Part shown: piece after piece, positions 30,720-48,074 of the stretch | Layout of the letters: each line of letters begins with the position of its first letter | Position numbering within the stretch: position 1 is the stretch's first letter | Assembly: GCA_036971475.1 (NCBI GenBank) | Contig: JBAIZL010000006.1 | Coordinates: forward strand, 7,347,501-7,411,500 | Direction of reading: 5' to 3' | DNA: 64,000 nucleotides | From: Prosapia bicincta | Lineage: Eukaryota > Arthropoda > Insecta > Hemiptera > Cercopidae | Translations under genes and position numbers: made by a program | The notes under the pieces: generated by a model | What the model was told of the DNA's origin: nothing | Seen by the model: the letters and a program-made list of their open reading frames with translations, nothing else | The model's database searches: none

Positions 30720-31285
30720 CCCACGAATAAGCCTATCAAGCGACCAGGCAATGAAATTACCTGTCAACAAATCAGACGTTGCCCCACAAATAAGCCTATC
30801 AAGCGACCAGGCAATGAAATTACCTGTCAACAAATCAGACGTTGCCCCACAAATAAGCCTATCAAGCGACCAGCCAATGAAATTACCTGCCAACAAATCA
30901 GACGTTGCCCCACAAATAAGCCTATCAAGCGACCAGGCAATGAAATTACCTGTCAACAAATCAGACGTTGCCCCACAAATAAGCCTATCAAGCGACCAGG
31001 CAATGAAATTACCTGTCAACAAATCAGATGTTGCCTCACAAATAAGCCTATCAAGCGACCAGGCAATGAAATTACCTGACAACAAATCAGACGTAGCCCC
31101 ACAAATAAGGCTATCAAGCGACCAGGCAATGAAATTACCTGTCAACAAATCAGACGTTACCTCACAAATAAGCCTATCAAGCAACCAGGCAATGAGATTA
31201 CCTGTCAACAAATCAGACGTTGCCCCACAAATAAGCCTATCAAGCGACCAGGCAATGAAATTACCTGTCAACAAATCAGACGTTG
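30720..31285. repeat. 63-bp tandem repeat, nine units, open on both strands
   Basis: Nine well-conserved units, each with GACCAGGCAATGAAATTACC, a CAACAAATCAGACG stretch and ATAAGCCTATCAAGC. The period (63) is divisible by three, so one frame on each strand stays open over the whole array: 181 codons plus (30751-31296) and 200 codons minus (30672-31274). Substitutions hit all codon positions alike and no start context or neighbouring exon supports translation, so I annotate a minisatellite rather than a gene. Confidence 0.85.
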
Positions 31286-31639
31286 ATAGGCATTAGAAAG
31301 GAATGTGTAGAGCTTCGTGGAGTAGCGTTGAAAATGTTTATACTATTTATCCCATCCACAACTGAGAACAAAAGGTTTAATATAAAGGTTAACTATAGAG
31401 ATGGTTCGACTGTGAAAAATACATCGTTTTGTGTGTTAAAAATACTAGAAACGGCTCATTACACATGAGCCACATAATGCATGCCTCTTTTAGTTTCCTA
31501 TCTATTTACGACCATTCCAGATTCAGATCTCACATGGGGACGTAATCCACAGCCATAGCATAGGTTCTTAAGAATAAGAGCATTTTTAAACTTCAAGATT
31601 CTCTGAATGGCAAAATAAAATATTTTTTTCTCAATATGG

Positions 31640-32211
31640 TTTTACAGATTCGTTAAATAAACAGATGTAAAAGAGCTACACAGCACGTTCAAATAAACAC
31701 ACCATCCCGTCCTCAGAATTAACAACACTAAAGATGGCGTAAATGATAAGTGCTCAGCTAATAATTAAAATATCAGGAAACCTACCTACGACCGGATCAT
31801 ACTCCGATTGAGTCAAAAGTTGTAAATATTATGTTTCACGTATAACGTGCATTATGTGGCAAAATAATTTTTAAGCTACTCCGTCTTTTAATCCTAGAGA
31901 ATGGCACTTATAGCACCCTGTGGATAAAAACGGAGGTTCTCAATTCGAAACCAACACAATCAAAAGTTTGCCTCTGTGACCTATGGATTGTCATGGCAAT
32001 GCTGGTCTAACTGGGAACAGATGTAATACCATTGCACATCCAAGTTGTTTCTTGGTTGAGTCCAATGTAATTTTAGAAATATGAACTTCTTAAAAATTTT
32101 CGAAAACTGGATAACGATTTTTCAAAAAAATGTCACATAGCTCATTGGAATGGCGAGGTTAAAAATCTGATGAAAATCCCTAGAGAAGTTTCTGAGAAAA
32201 AATTTACAAAT

Positions 32212-32287
<76 letters not shown>

Positions 32288-35110
32288 TTTTTGAAAACAG
32301 ATGATGATGATGATTTTTCAGCAAATTTTTAAATAGTGCGTTGGATTTCTAAAGTTAAAAATCCTCTATATACCAATTCTGATGAAAATTCTTCGAGTAG
32401 TGTAAGAAAAAACTGACAAATACATGTATCTACAATTTTTCTAAAACGGATGGTAACAATTTTTCAGCAAATTTTCACTTAACCTTTTGGAATCCTGAGG
32501 TTATGTAACCCCTATATACCAATTTTGGTGTAAATCCTTATAGTAGCTTCCGAGAAAACATTTATACATATACATATTTACTTATATACATTTTGTAGTA
32601 GTTTAAGAATATCAGATACACAATAATTTAGTACATACAATCGACGTGTGGACCTCTGACGTACGCAATCCGTATCACGATACCTATGGATATCCACACG
32701 TAATGCCTCTTCTGCGGTACCTAACAATAACCAACAAAGCTTCAAACCTCCAGCACACTTGCTGCTAAACAACGTACTCTAATGCAATAGCTCCACAGAT
32801 GCCCCTCAGCCTTCAGGGTGACTCCGAATGCCGTAGGGATTCTTCCGTGCCTACTCAAATTAAAATCCTCCCGCGGTTCTGCACGAATATTTCTATTGAA
32901 CTCATGGAACTATGTACTATTGTCTATTTTAACGCTATTCAACTCCAAAAGTAGCTGCAGCTTTCTAAGCGAAAAAGAACCGCTCGTCTTTGGAGGCCCA
33001 TACTCTAAAGCCCCAGTTACGGTTTCCGGACTTTCATCAGCTACTACGATGACTCATGAGTCAATGAAAGTTGATATCTAAACGGTAATGAGTCGCTCGA
33101 TCGTCTTTAACGAATCTTTGTTTGTCGTTGACCAAAAAGCTGCAGAGATGCCCAAAGTAAACGCACCCAGAGAATACGTTCGAAAATCTCGTTTTGCCCT
33201 ACCCAGCATTCGGCAATAATGGACCTGTGCAGGTGCTCCTAGGCGCACCTCTGTTCCAGTTGTTGCTGACTAACGACCAATGATTGTTGGGTCAGAATCT
33301 TCCGGTACCCATGTGTACTCACTTTGAATTCTTGCTCATAGGGCGGATCAAAGTTTATTAGTAAATCTTTGATAAAAAATATAATTTAAAAAGTAATGCA
33401 ATTAATATACTTCCTTCGACAATCAGTATCAACAATATAACATTTACCAGAATCCATAGAAACGTCTAATTCTATTGTTGTATTCGATTTACTATCTGTT
33501 GTGAATAGCCCTCTGCGGAGCCAACATCGGTTAGTTTTATCTAATGGGTGCGGGCCGTCTAAGTAAGTCGTGAGTAATCCTCCCTTAGGGAGCCGACACG
33601 GGTAGGCGCGGTGACTCCTACTGTAACCTGATTGGGGTTGTCTAGGGGTCCTTCAGTTATGCGTTGTAGGGTCAAGTTATTCATTCTGCATTATGATTCT
33701 ACCATGGAATACTTTACGTTTTCTCTGGTACAATCATTTTACCTGATGAATCCTCGACCCTTCCTCGTCTCACTGCTGCACTCCTGCTCAGTGCCATTCA
33801 GTTTACAGTTGGAGTCTCCCAAATAAGCATCAATGTATACATAAGATGCAATAAACAAAATAAAATATATAACACTGGATAATATATTTCAGTATGTAAA
33901 TTAATTACAGATAATAAATTTTATATTAATGGCAAACTTAGAATAACCATAAATTGCAGAAACTCTCCAACTATGAGTTTTATTTATACTAAACATTATG
34001 TTTCAATATGTAAACAATATGACTTATTATCATTTGGCAAAAGAATGTTTAGGCTACTCCTTCTTATAATCCTACAGAATGGCACATATGCCTCCCTGTG
34101 CATAAAAAACGGAGGTTTTTAAGCCGATACCAACATAATCAAACGTTTGCTTCCTAGACTTATGGATTGTCATGCTAAATGCTGCTCTACCGGGGAATTG
34201 ATGTATTTGCATAGTACATCCAAGTTAACTCTTGCTTGAGTCCAATGTAATTCTTGAAATATGAACTTAAAAGGGTGGAAAACTTGATGATAACGATTTT
34301 TAAAAATAATATCACAGTCCATTGTATTATTAAGGTTGACCCCCAATATAGCAATTTTGGTGAAAACCCTTAAAGTAGCATTAAATGTTTAATGATTTTC
34401 TAATACTTGATAATGATTTTTCAGAAAATTTCCACTTAACCCATTGGATTGTTAAGGTTAAAAATCCCCTATTTACTAACCTTGGCGAACATATTAAAAC
34501 AGTTTTCGAGAAAAAATTACAATTATATACAATTTTTAAAAACTTCATGATAACGTTTTTCAGATAATTTTAACTTAGTCCATTGAATTGCTGAGGTTAT
34601 TAACCTCTGTATTCCAATTGCTGTGAAAATCCTTATGGTTGTTTCCAATGATAAAGAGTTTTCGATAACTTGATAACGACTTTTCAGAAAAGTTTCTCTT
34701 AGCCTACCGGATTGCTGAGATTAAAAACCCCCTATTTTAGGAAAAATCCCCAGAGTAGTTTTCGAAAAACAAATTACAAATATATACATGTATTTTTTAA
34801 AAACTTTATGATGACAAATATTCAGAAAATTTTCTCTGAACCAATTGGATTGCCGAGGATAAAAATCCCTTATATAACAATTTTAATGAAAATCCTTACA
34901 AGTCGGGCTTACTTCATTTCCCTCCCTACCCATATCACCTCGTCATAGGAGTCCTAAGCTCATTTCGTTTCTCTCCCTACTCTCATGAAATAATCAGACG
35001 TAAAGGAGCCACACAACACGTTCAAATTAAACACACCCTCCTTTCCTTAGAATTAACAACACCAAATGAGGGGGAAATGATAAGTGCTCAGTTATTAATA
35101 ATTCAATACA
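31640..35110. repeat. Mosaic of diverged duplicated blocks
   Basis: Three kinds of block recur. A block at about 31655-31770 matches 34990-35105 (CACACAACACGTTCAAAT-like). A block at 31850-32060 matches 34040-34240 (shared ATCCTA-GAGAATGGCAC and ATGGATTGTCATG words). A diverged unit of roughly 130 bp, carrying AACGATTTTTCAG, CATTGGATTG-TTAAGGTTAAAAA and ATACCAATTTTGGTGAAAA words, recurs about eight times across 32085-32560 and 34260-34900. Order differs between the two halves, so rearrangement followed duplication. A (CA)n microsatellite lies at 32215-32286. The piece 32570-33990 holds no gene that I can support; it includes a GC-richer patch at 33500-33660 of unknown origin. Confidence 0.7.
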
Positions 35111-37130
35111 TCTCGAGAAAACTAATATTAAATCACACCTGATACATTTACGTTTGGATAAGATTTATATACGTTTTTATTTACAGTTTTATGTCATAAG
35201 AAATTAAACATAAAATCAACATTTGTCGAGAACTTACTCTGGATTACTGCAATCAAAGAAAGATAAAAATAATTTAAAACCAAACGTACTGAAAAGCGAA
35301 CTATTGAAAGCTAGTTGCGAACTATTGCCACTGAAAGCTAGTTGAATGTAACAGATGTCTTTTGTTCTTGTAATTCTGCACATTTTATTTTAAAACTTAT
35401 CCCAACGTATAGAGACATATGCTAGTAATTAGCATGAAAAGGTTTTTCCAAAATACAAATTCCATACCGCATTAAATGCGCCATTAACATGTTCAATGTC
35501 TAGGCGTCGGAATATAGTATACAATAAATGAATATATTCCTCAACACTTTACATGGAAAACATGACAAGATTATACCATTCATAAGTTTTTCGGTAAACC
35601 TCACACAACAAAGATTCTAGATGTAAAGTAAACCCCATGTGTATTGTGGGAGAGTGCCAATTATTAAGATTTTTGTTGCTATCCTGGTAATATTAATAAC
35701 ATGTTAGAATTTTAAATACTTATCACCATTTCTGTTATTCAGTCTTTTTAATATACACAATCTTAGACAATTCTGAACCATATTGGTAAGGATACTTACG
35801 GAAAGAAAGAAAAAAGGGGAAGTTTGATCAGGTGACGGCAACAAGAACTAGGAGAGAGGATAACGCCTGATAGAGTAGAACAGCAGCTGAAGATGAAGAA
35901 TCAATGACAGTCATAGACAAATGCGGGGAAAACTACGCAAGCATGGCGATATACAAAGGTTCATGAATACTTTACAAAAGTTAAATGATATACAACCAAG
36001 GGTAATTAAATGTAAGAGTGCATTTAGGAGCATTATTATAGAGTCTTTACAGCTAAAACAAAGAAAGAGGATCCAGGAGTATTACCATTCGACGTTTGAT
36101 AACATTCAACTCGGGCGCTCGAAAGAGCAATAAACAACGCATCAGAATAAAGATTTACCTATTTCATGAAGGTAATTTATAATAATACAGAAATAGTACA
36201 TACATACGGGAAACAATATTCAAGAGAATTGAATTAGAAAACAAGTAATATAACAATTTTTAAAAATCAGTTCCTACTCAAGTCAATAAAGAAAAGTTGT
36301 ATTTGTTTCTTTTTATTATATAATTACAACTAATATAAATATGTTTACACATATGTCATAATAATAATATTAAGTGAAAAGAAAAAGAATTTCCTTCGAA
36401 TTTTCCATGTTCCTTTCTTTCTATGGTGATGGACTTATATTTCTGTTTGTTGCTATTTATTCGTTTTCTTTTTTTTGTCACTTGCATTGTGTTGTAGTTT
36501 CTTTTTGCTTTGTTCGTTTGTGAAGCAAGGTTCGATGCAGTTATCCAGTTTGCTTATCTTATTCATTTATTCATTTTTAATTCTAGAGCAATATTAATTT
36601 ATGGTATTGTGTGGTAACCATGGCAACAATTTAAGGTTGTACAATGGAAGTTTCAACGAGAACCACATGGAAGCCAAAGAATAATTCATATACTTCTTTG
36701 AGAAACAGTCTAGCTATGGGAAAGTTGAAACAATACCAAGAGCGCCTGATTTTGAATATGTAGTTACTCAGTTCGAATCAGACTAAGACCCAAATTTTTT
36801 AATTTCATTATTAAATTAATGTTTGAAAAAATTGTAATAACATCAATTGTCATCCACTATAGTTTTGAAAAAATGTATTTGATCTTTAACTGAAGAATAA
36901 AAACATATTTTTATTAACGATTGACAATTTACAATATATAACTGGAGAGTGTGAGCTAATAGAAGGAATTCATTAAAAAGAGTTGACCTAAATTTATTTT
37001 GAGATATTTTATAAACACAGACCAGAAACATTAGTAGTATTCCATAGAATAGATTTAATCACTATAGTACCTCATTTATATTTCTAAAAACAAAACAATA
37101 AAAAACCATTGTATAATACATTTATAAGTG
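35111..37130. other. AT-rich intergenic stretch with one dispersed repeat copy
   Basis: No credible gene. The segment 36845-36985 is a diverged copy of 12025-12170. The open plus frame at 35921-36133 is short and unrecognised. Confidence 0.5.
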
Positions 37131-37138
37131 TATAGTTG

Positions 37139-37970
<832 letters not shown>

Positions 37971-38815
37971 TATACGTGTTTGTGGACACTTGGCCGGACG
38001 CAAACTCTACACGCATCTTGTGACAGGTCTTAGATCTAGTGAAGTAATCAACTTTAAATTTTGTAAATAGCTGTTAAATTTTGTTATTAGTAAACGCACA
38101 ACTTGTCCTTTTATGTAACTTGAAATTTAAATTCACGTTTTATAAATTTCTTCTGAGGACGCAGTTACAGTGTGCACACTCACTTGTGCATGGTCTGTTG
38201 GGGGCTCTCTGCCTGACTATTATCGACCTGAGTCATCATTCCGTACGTGTCTGTCCCACCGATGTTTACGTCTATGATCATAAGAAGTTGAGATAAGGCC
38301 TAGTAGTATGATAAAATGGCGACTAGATTAGTCTGATCTGCAACTCTTACAGATAGCCAAAGTGTGTTACATTTGTGTGATCAAACGGAACGTTAGACCA
38401 TGACATTAAATGCTTTTGCTTTCAGGCACTATTAAGTTCTGCAATATTCTCAAAAAAATTGATGCATTTTAAAAAATAAATTAACTCTGTAAGTTTAATA
38501 ATGACTGAAATTTTGTTCTATATATATTACAAAGTTTTACATTTTAACTCTTTAAAAAAATAATTATTTGTTAAAAATAGTAACAATAGTAAACCATTAA
38601 AAATATTTTTTCTTGATTTATAAAAACAAGGAGCTATAGAATTCCGTCAAAATTATTTTTTATAAAAATGAAAATAATAACTATTTTTATCTGTTAAAGC
38701 AATGCAAAATACCTGCCTCCACGTGAAACATATTATAGATTATTTTTTATAAAAAATCTAAAATCCTATTCCACGGTACCATATAATTGTATATATATCA
38801 ATTGGCGGTTTTTGT
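37971..38815. other. Intergenic stretch, nothing identified
   Basis: The only open frame of note, plus 38081-38296, has no recognisable family and no supporting signal. Confidence 0.4.
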
Positions 38816-43172
<4,357 letters not shown>

Positions 43173-45043
43173 TTAGTATTAACAATTATGTGATTGATAT
43201 GATAACGTAAACTGTCAACGCTTCTATATCCAGCCCAACGAATCGGTTTATCGGTGTCAACCATACCTAATCTTTAAATGACGAGAAGCAGTGTCTATGT
43301 ACTTCGGTCATGTATATAAAGAATAAATAATACAGACTACCACAAGGAATATCGCAGAAGTAAATCTTCGGTTGCATTTTGATAGTGCAATAATACGTCT
43401 TGTTTTTCAAGAATAGGATGGGACTATGGACAGTTTTCCATAATCATAAGTTGCAATACTATTGTACTCTGGGTTTAGTATGTTGCAATATACAATAGAA
43501 ACCAATAGTAGCCTATATTGTTACAAAATCGTATCATTGCATTCATGTTAACATTTAATGTGCCCAACGTATGTGTACTAAGTGTTAATTTCTATGCTTA
43601 CACTAAAGAGATAAATAGATAAAAATATAGGAAATCAGAGGCTGAATTCTATGATAGAAACAAATAATGTTTTCATCTATATATAAATATTTCAACATTG
43701 GGAAAAATTGGTTATATTCAAAAGTCATAGGAAAAAATTTAACTATTTTCCTTTACTTAAGAGAAAAGCACATTAATTGGACAAAACTGTTGGTGTTGTT
43801 TTATTATAAATATAACCTTTACAAATCTTTCGGAGGGTTATTCAATACCCACTGCCCTTAGTGATTCACGTTTAACCTACGAATCGATAAAAAGACGAAA
43901 ATGCTTGAATGCAGGAAGCTAGATCTGCGTCATGCGCAATGAGAATACTTTTTACATGGTGATCATCGCCCGTAGATTATATTGTAGACACATTTATACC
44001 AACATTGAGCTGTGGGGTCCACAAAATGCCATGATCAGGTTAAGGCTTAGACTTTAGTTTATTTAAAACAATTCGCTTGATATGGTATCATAAACAATAT
44101 TGTACCTTACGTTCAATGTAAAATTACTTGATATTAACTATAAAAGATTGTGTTAATTGATAAAAAATCAGTTAATAAAAAAAACACACAAATAAAAAAA
44201 TGGAAAAACTTACAAAACAGTCAACACCTTTTGCATCTTATTTTGCACTAACAATAAGATCGACATCTCTATTTTTTATCAGTAGTCTGTATACATAGTA
44301 TAACAAGGAGCTTTTTACGGCGATTTTTTTTAACTGCTTCTATCTACAATTTCCAGTTTTATCATTTTTACAAACCGTAAATTTCTTCTTACCATTATAT
44401 ATAGAATATTTATTTACGCATTATTATTTCTATTGAAATTCTATTCTTCCTATGTTAAGAAACCAAAACTCTTTTTCAAATATCAAAAGGAACGAAATTG
44501 TGTAGCCCGTGTACAATGAATAATTATTTTACAATCCTAAAGTTTAGTTTACTTTAAACATTAACAAATAAAGGACATACACTAGACTTACAAATTAAAC
44601 ATTTATTGACTCAAACGCGTTTCAACGACAAAGTCATCATCATCTGTGAGTGTTGCTACTACAAACTGTAACTTACAACTTGTAATATCTTACTCATATT
44701 AAAAAATCAAACAAATTCTTTAATTTATTTCCGTGTTCGGGTCAGCGCTGTTAACGATTATTTATAACGTTTTAAAATCAGAATAATGACCACTCCTTCA
44801 ATATATAAACGAAGCCAGGCCACATTTATTTGTCACTTTAATTTTGTTTTAGCACCCAAAATGTGTGTCACGTATCGGAATTTGTGGCCGTTAACTTTCA
44901 GACCTTTGTTCGTACGTTTCAAGTAGCCCGGCTGGAATAGATAAAGGTTGTGTACATGAATATTGTTAATCACGTTTTAAATTAAATAAAACACACACAT
45001 TTGGGATAACATTGTGAATAAAACCACAAATAATATTTGTAAA
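43173..45043. other. Intergenic stretch, nothing clearly identified
   Basis: The block 44105-44165 resembles 40895-40960, a further short copy from the duplicated neighbourhood. The plus frame 43667-43861 is AT-rich and unrecognised. Confidence 0.4.
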
Positions 45044-45047
45044 TAGA

Positions 45048-45339
45048 AGTTATATAAACATTTTATGTGAACATTTCATAATTAAATGCGTGCTAGGAAA
45101 ATTCCTGCTTACGCAGCTTTAGTATTATATAGGTGTGAGAACAGAGCCCCGGCAGTGTGTAAGTCGCCTCTGTATCGCACAGACGTTTTCCACTCCGATT
45201 GAGTGCATATCAATTGTATTGTTTTATTAAGTAAAATTAATGTAACAGTTTTCTAAATTAATTGTTTATTAAATTCAAAGGTTTGTTAAAAATAAAAATC
45301 ATTTTTAAAAACCTTTCTTGCTTAATATAAAACGTAACT
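45048..45339 (+). repeat. Gypsy 5' LTR
   Basis: 292 bases, identical by eye to the 3' LTR. The inverted termini are AGTTA/TAACT. It would contain the promoter and start of transcription. Confidence 0.95.
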
Positions 45340-45355
45340 GGCGCAGTCGGTAGGA
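45339..45355 (+). promoter_or_regulatory. Gypsy primer-binding site
   Basis: TGGCGCAGTCGGTAGGA overlaps the last LTR base. It is complementary to a tRNA 3' end of the Ser type used by related insect Gypsy elements; the tRNA assignment is from family knowledge. Confidence 0.85.
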
Positions 45356-45649
45356 CACCTCAAGGAAGTTAGTGAATATAACGTCCGTCGGTTTTAACCG
45401 TTAATTGAGGAAACCTTAAGTAGAGTGAATATCTACAACCACTTAATAGAGCGCATATCTATTAAGAACACGAGCGAATATCGTGTAGGTGAAAAGTGAA
45501 AAGTGAAAGTTGTTCAAATGAGCAAAGTATTTTGGATCAACTTGTAAGTAGATCTTAAGATATAGAATTAAGAAAAAAGTAGAGTAAATACTTTTTAATT
45601 TTATATAATTGATTTTTAATTTTTATTATTTTGAAAATAATACTAAATA

Positions 45650-46684
45650 ATGGCAACGCCAATATTAAAAAAGGAGTATCTTGACATGATACCCGAGTAT
45701 AGTGGAGAGCCCACTATGCTCCACAGATTTATCTCGATATGTGATAAGATAGTGAATAAGTTTTATGTAAGCGAAAATCCAGAGGATTTTCAAAATGAGT
45801 ATCTGTTCTCCTCTATTCTTTCTAAATTAAAAGGCCAAGCACTGGAAATGGTTGTAAACTCTAACTCTTACAATTGGCACGAAACTAGAAAAGTATTATT
45901 AATTAGTTATTCAGACAAAAGAGATTGTTTCACATTAAACTTAGAGATGTCAGAATTAAAACAAGAAAGTAACGAATCACCATTTCAATTCTATGAGAAA
46001 ATTCAAAAGTTACTAAATTTACAAATTTCATTTTTTATGAATAAAGAGCCTCAAAGGCAGATGGCTAAAGACATTTTAATAGAATACGTTCAGAAACTAG
46101 CTTTAAGAGTTCTCCTTAGGGGTTTGCATGAACCCATCGGGTCACTAATGCGTACCAAGAACCCTAACACTCTTAGTGAAGCACTTAATATGCTCACAAA
46201 CGACTTTCAATTTAAAAATAATAAAATGTTTACTCAGCCAAGCAAACAACCAGTCTTTCAGAAAAGCCAAACTCATAACGTAAGAAGACCAATACATACT
46301 GAATTTAAATACCACCAAATACCTAAACAACCTTATCAACACCCAAATCCTTCCTATAGACCACCAACTTTTGCTAATCACGGTCAGCCTCAAAGGGGAC
46401 AACCAAACAACAACACTACTAAACCTCAGTATCCTCAGCGAAATACGGGTTATCAACCTACCCCTATGAGTATTTCCACTAGACAGACAGATAGGCCTTC
46501 TAGACAAACGAATTTGTATCAAATGACCGGACAAGGAGCCGAAAAAGACGATTACACTATGTACCAGACTAATGGACAAGAATCATTCGCTTTTGAAGAA
46601 GATCTCGGGAAAGAAGAGTACTTCGAAGAATCCCAAAATTTAACGAAGAAGAGACAGCTAAAATCGATCAGGACGATTTTTTAG
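45650..46684 (+). CDS. gag: Gypsy Gag polyprotein
   Basis: A 344-residue protein starting 310 bases after the 5' LTR. The N-terminal ~190 residues have the helical capsid character of Gypsy Gag (a LKGQALEMVV segment and the downstream ESPFQFYEKIQKLL block). The C-terminal third is Gln/Asn/Pro/Thr-rich and basic, with no CCHC zinc knuckle. Lack of a knuckle is usual in the 17.6/297 group, where a basic tail binds RNA. It forms the virus-like particle in which reverse transcription occurs. The stop at 46682-46684 follows a T-run. The downstream pol frame is open back only to 46662, so the mode of pol expression (frameshift or re-initiation at 46716) cannot be settled by reading. Confidence 0.9.
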   Translation: MATPILKKEYLDMIPEYSGEPTMLHRFISICDKIVNKFYVSENPEDFQNEYLFSSILSKLKGQALEMVVNSNSYNWHETRKVLLISYSDKRDCFTLNLEMSELKQESNESPFQFYEKIQKLLNLQISFFMNKEPQRQMAKDILIEYVQKLALRVLLRGLHEPIGSLMRTKNPNTLSEALNMLTNDFQFKNNKMFTQPSKQPVFQKSQTHNVRRPIHTEFKYHQIPKQPYQHPNPSYRPPTFANHGQPQRGQPNNNTTKPQYPQRNTGYQPTPMSISTRQTDRPSRQTNLYQMTGQGAEKDDYTMYQTNGQESFAFEEDLGKEEYFEESQNLTKKRQLKSIRTIF

Positions 46685-46715
46685 GACATACGAGCCTCGG
46701 AATCGATTTTCAATA

Positions 46716-47096
46716 ATGAATCTACAAAGCGAAAATAACGAGCTACCATTTATATACGACACAGACACCAAATCTAGAATATTAATTGACACAGGCAGTA
46801 CTAGATCATTTATGCGAAAATCTTTAGGCTGGAAAAATTTTAAAACAAGCATAAAAAAAAAACCGTTTGAAGTAATCACCGCACACGGCACTTCAAAAGA
46901 AAATTTTTGCTGCACCATACCTCTGTTGTCTAAAAAAGCAATTAAATTTTATTTATTTGACTTTCATCAGAATTTCGACCTATTACTCGGGCTAGACAAT
47001 ATAAAGGATTTAGGAATAAGCTTAGACTTTACAAATAATAAATTAATACTTTGTGATGAGGAAATCCCTATTCAATATTTTAACACAGAAGAACAA

Positions 47097-47145
<49 letters not shown>

Positions 47146-48074
47146 GTCAGGAACAGAAAGCAAAAAAGGGAACAAGTTATGTTATACAAGCCCGCGCTAG
47201 CCAAATGATTAAATTTAGAATACAAAATATTCAAGATGGAGAAGGACTCTTACCATACAAAAACTTAAATGGATTAGAAATTCCGCAGTGTATAGTCTCA
47301 GTACACAAGGGAGAAGCCTACTGCCCTATAATAAACAACACAGAAGTAAATTTAGAATTAACAGTAAATGAACCATTAGAATTAAAATCTTTAGAAGAAT
47401 ACAATATCCTTAGACCTGATGCAATGCAAATGAACGTTAATTTCAATTTATTAGATTATAAACAAAAAAATTCGAGAAGAAAAAATTTAGATTTATCAAA
47501 ATTTAGAATGGAACATATGAACTCGGAAGAAAAATCCGCTATAACAAGTTTAATAAAAGATTATGCAGATTTATTCCATATTGAGGGAAACGATTTAACT
47601 TTTACCAACCAAATAAAACATGTTATTAGGACTACTGATGAAATTCCCGTATACTCCAGAAATTATAGATATCCAGAGATTTACAAGAACGAAATTAATA
47701 AACAAACTGAGGACATGCTTGATCAAGGAATTATTAGACCTTCAAATTCTCCATGGAACTCTCCTGTCTGGATTGTACCCAAAAAACAAGACGCTTCTGG
47801 CAAAAGAAAATTTCGATTAGTAATAGATTTTAGAGGATTAAACAAGAAAACAATTGACGATAAATTTCCCTTGCCAAACATTACCGACATATTAGATAAA
47901 TTAGGACGATCTCAGTATTTTACAACTTTAGATTTAGCTTCAGGATTTCACCAAGTAGAAATGGATAAAAATAGCATAGAAAAAACAGCGTTTTCAACAG
48001 AAACGGGACACTACGAATTTTTAAGAATGCCCTTTGGACTAAAGAATAGCCCCCTACATTTCAAAGAATTATGA
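46716..48074 (+). pseudogene. pol: Gypsy Pol, first part: protease and N-terminal reverse transcriptase
   Basis: A 452-codon frame carrying the aspartic protease active site (LIDTGSTRSF, around residues 26-31). An (AAT)n-encoded Asn run follows. The reverse transcriptase fingers and palm come next, including LVIDFRGLNKK and FTTLDLASGFHQ with the first catalytic aspartate. It ends prematurely just after the MPFGLKNS motif because one base is missing from a C-run at 48050-48054, and the rest of the enzyme continues in the next frame from about 48053. The break is a single lesion in an otherwise young copy, and homopolymer location makes sequencing error a real possibility. Confidence 0.9.
47096..47144 (+). 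repeat. (AAT)n microsatellite inside Gypsy pol
   Basis: About sixteen AAT codons between protease and reverse transcriptase encode polyasparagine without breaking the frame. The position is in the linker region, where length change would be tolerated. Confidence 0.9.

Noticed and set aside
32818..33081. 87-codon plus ORF
   Set aside because: No recognisable family, and it lies within a repeat-rich area; antisense frames are equally open.
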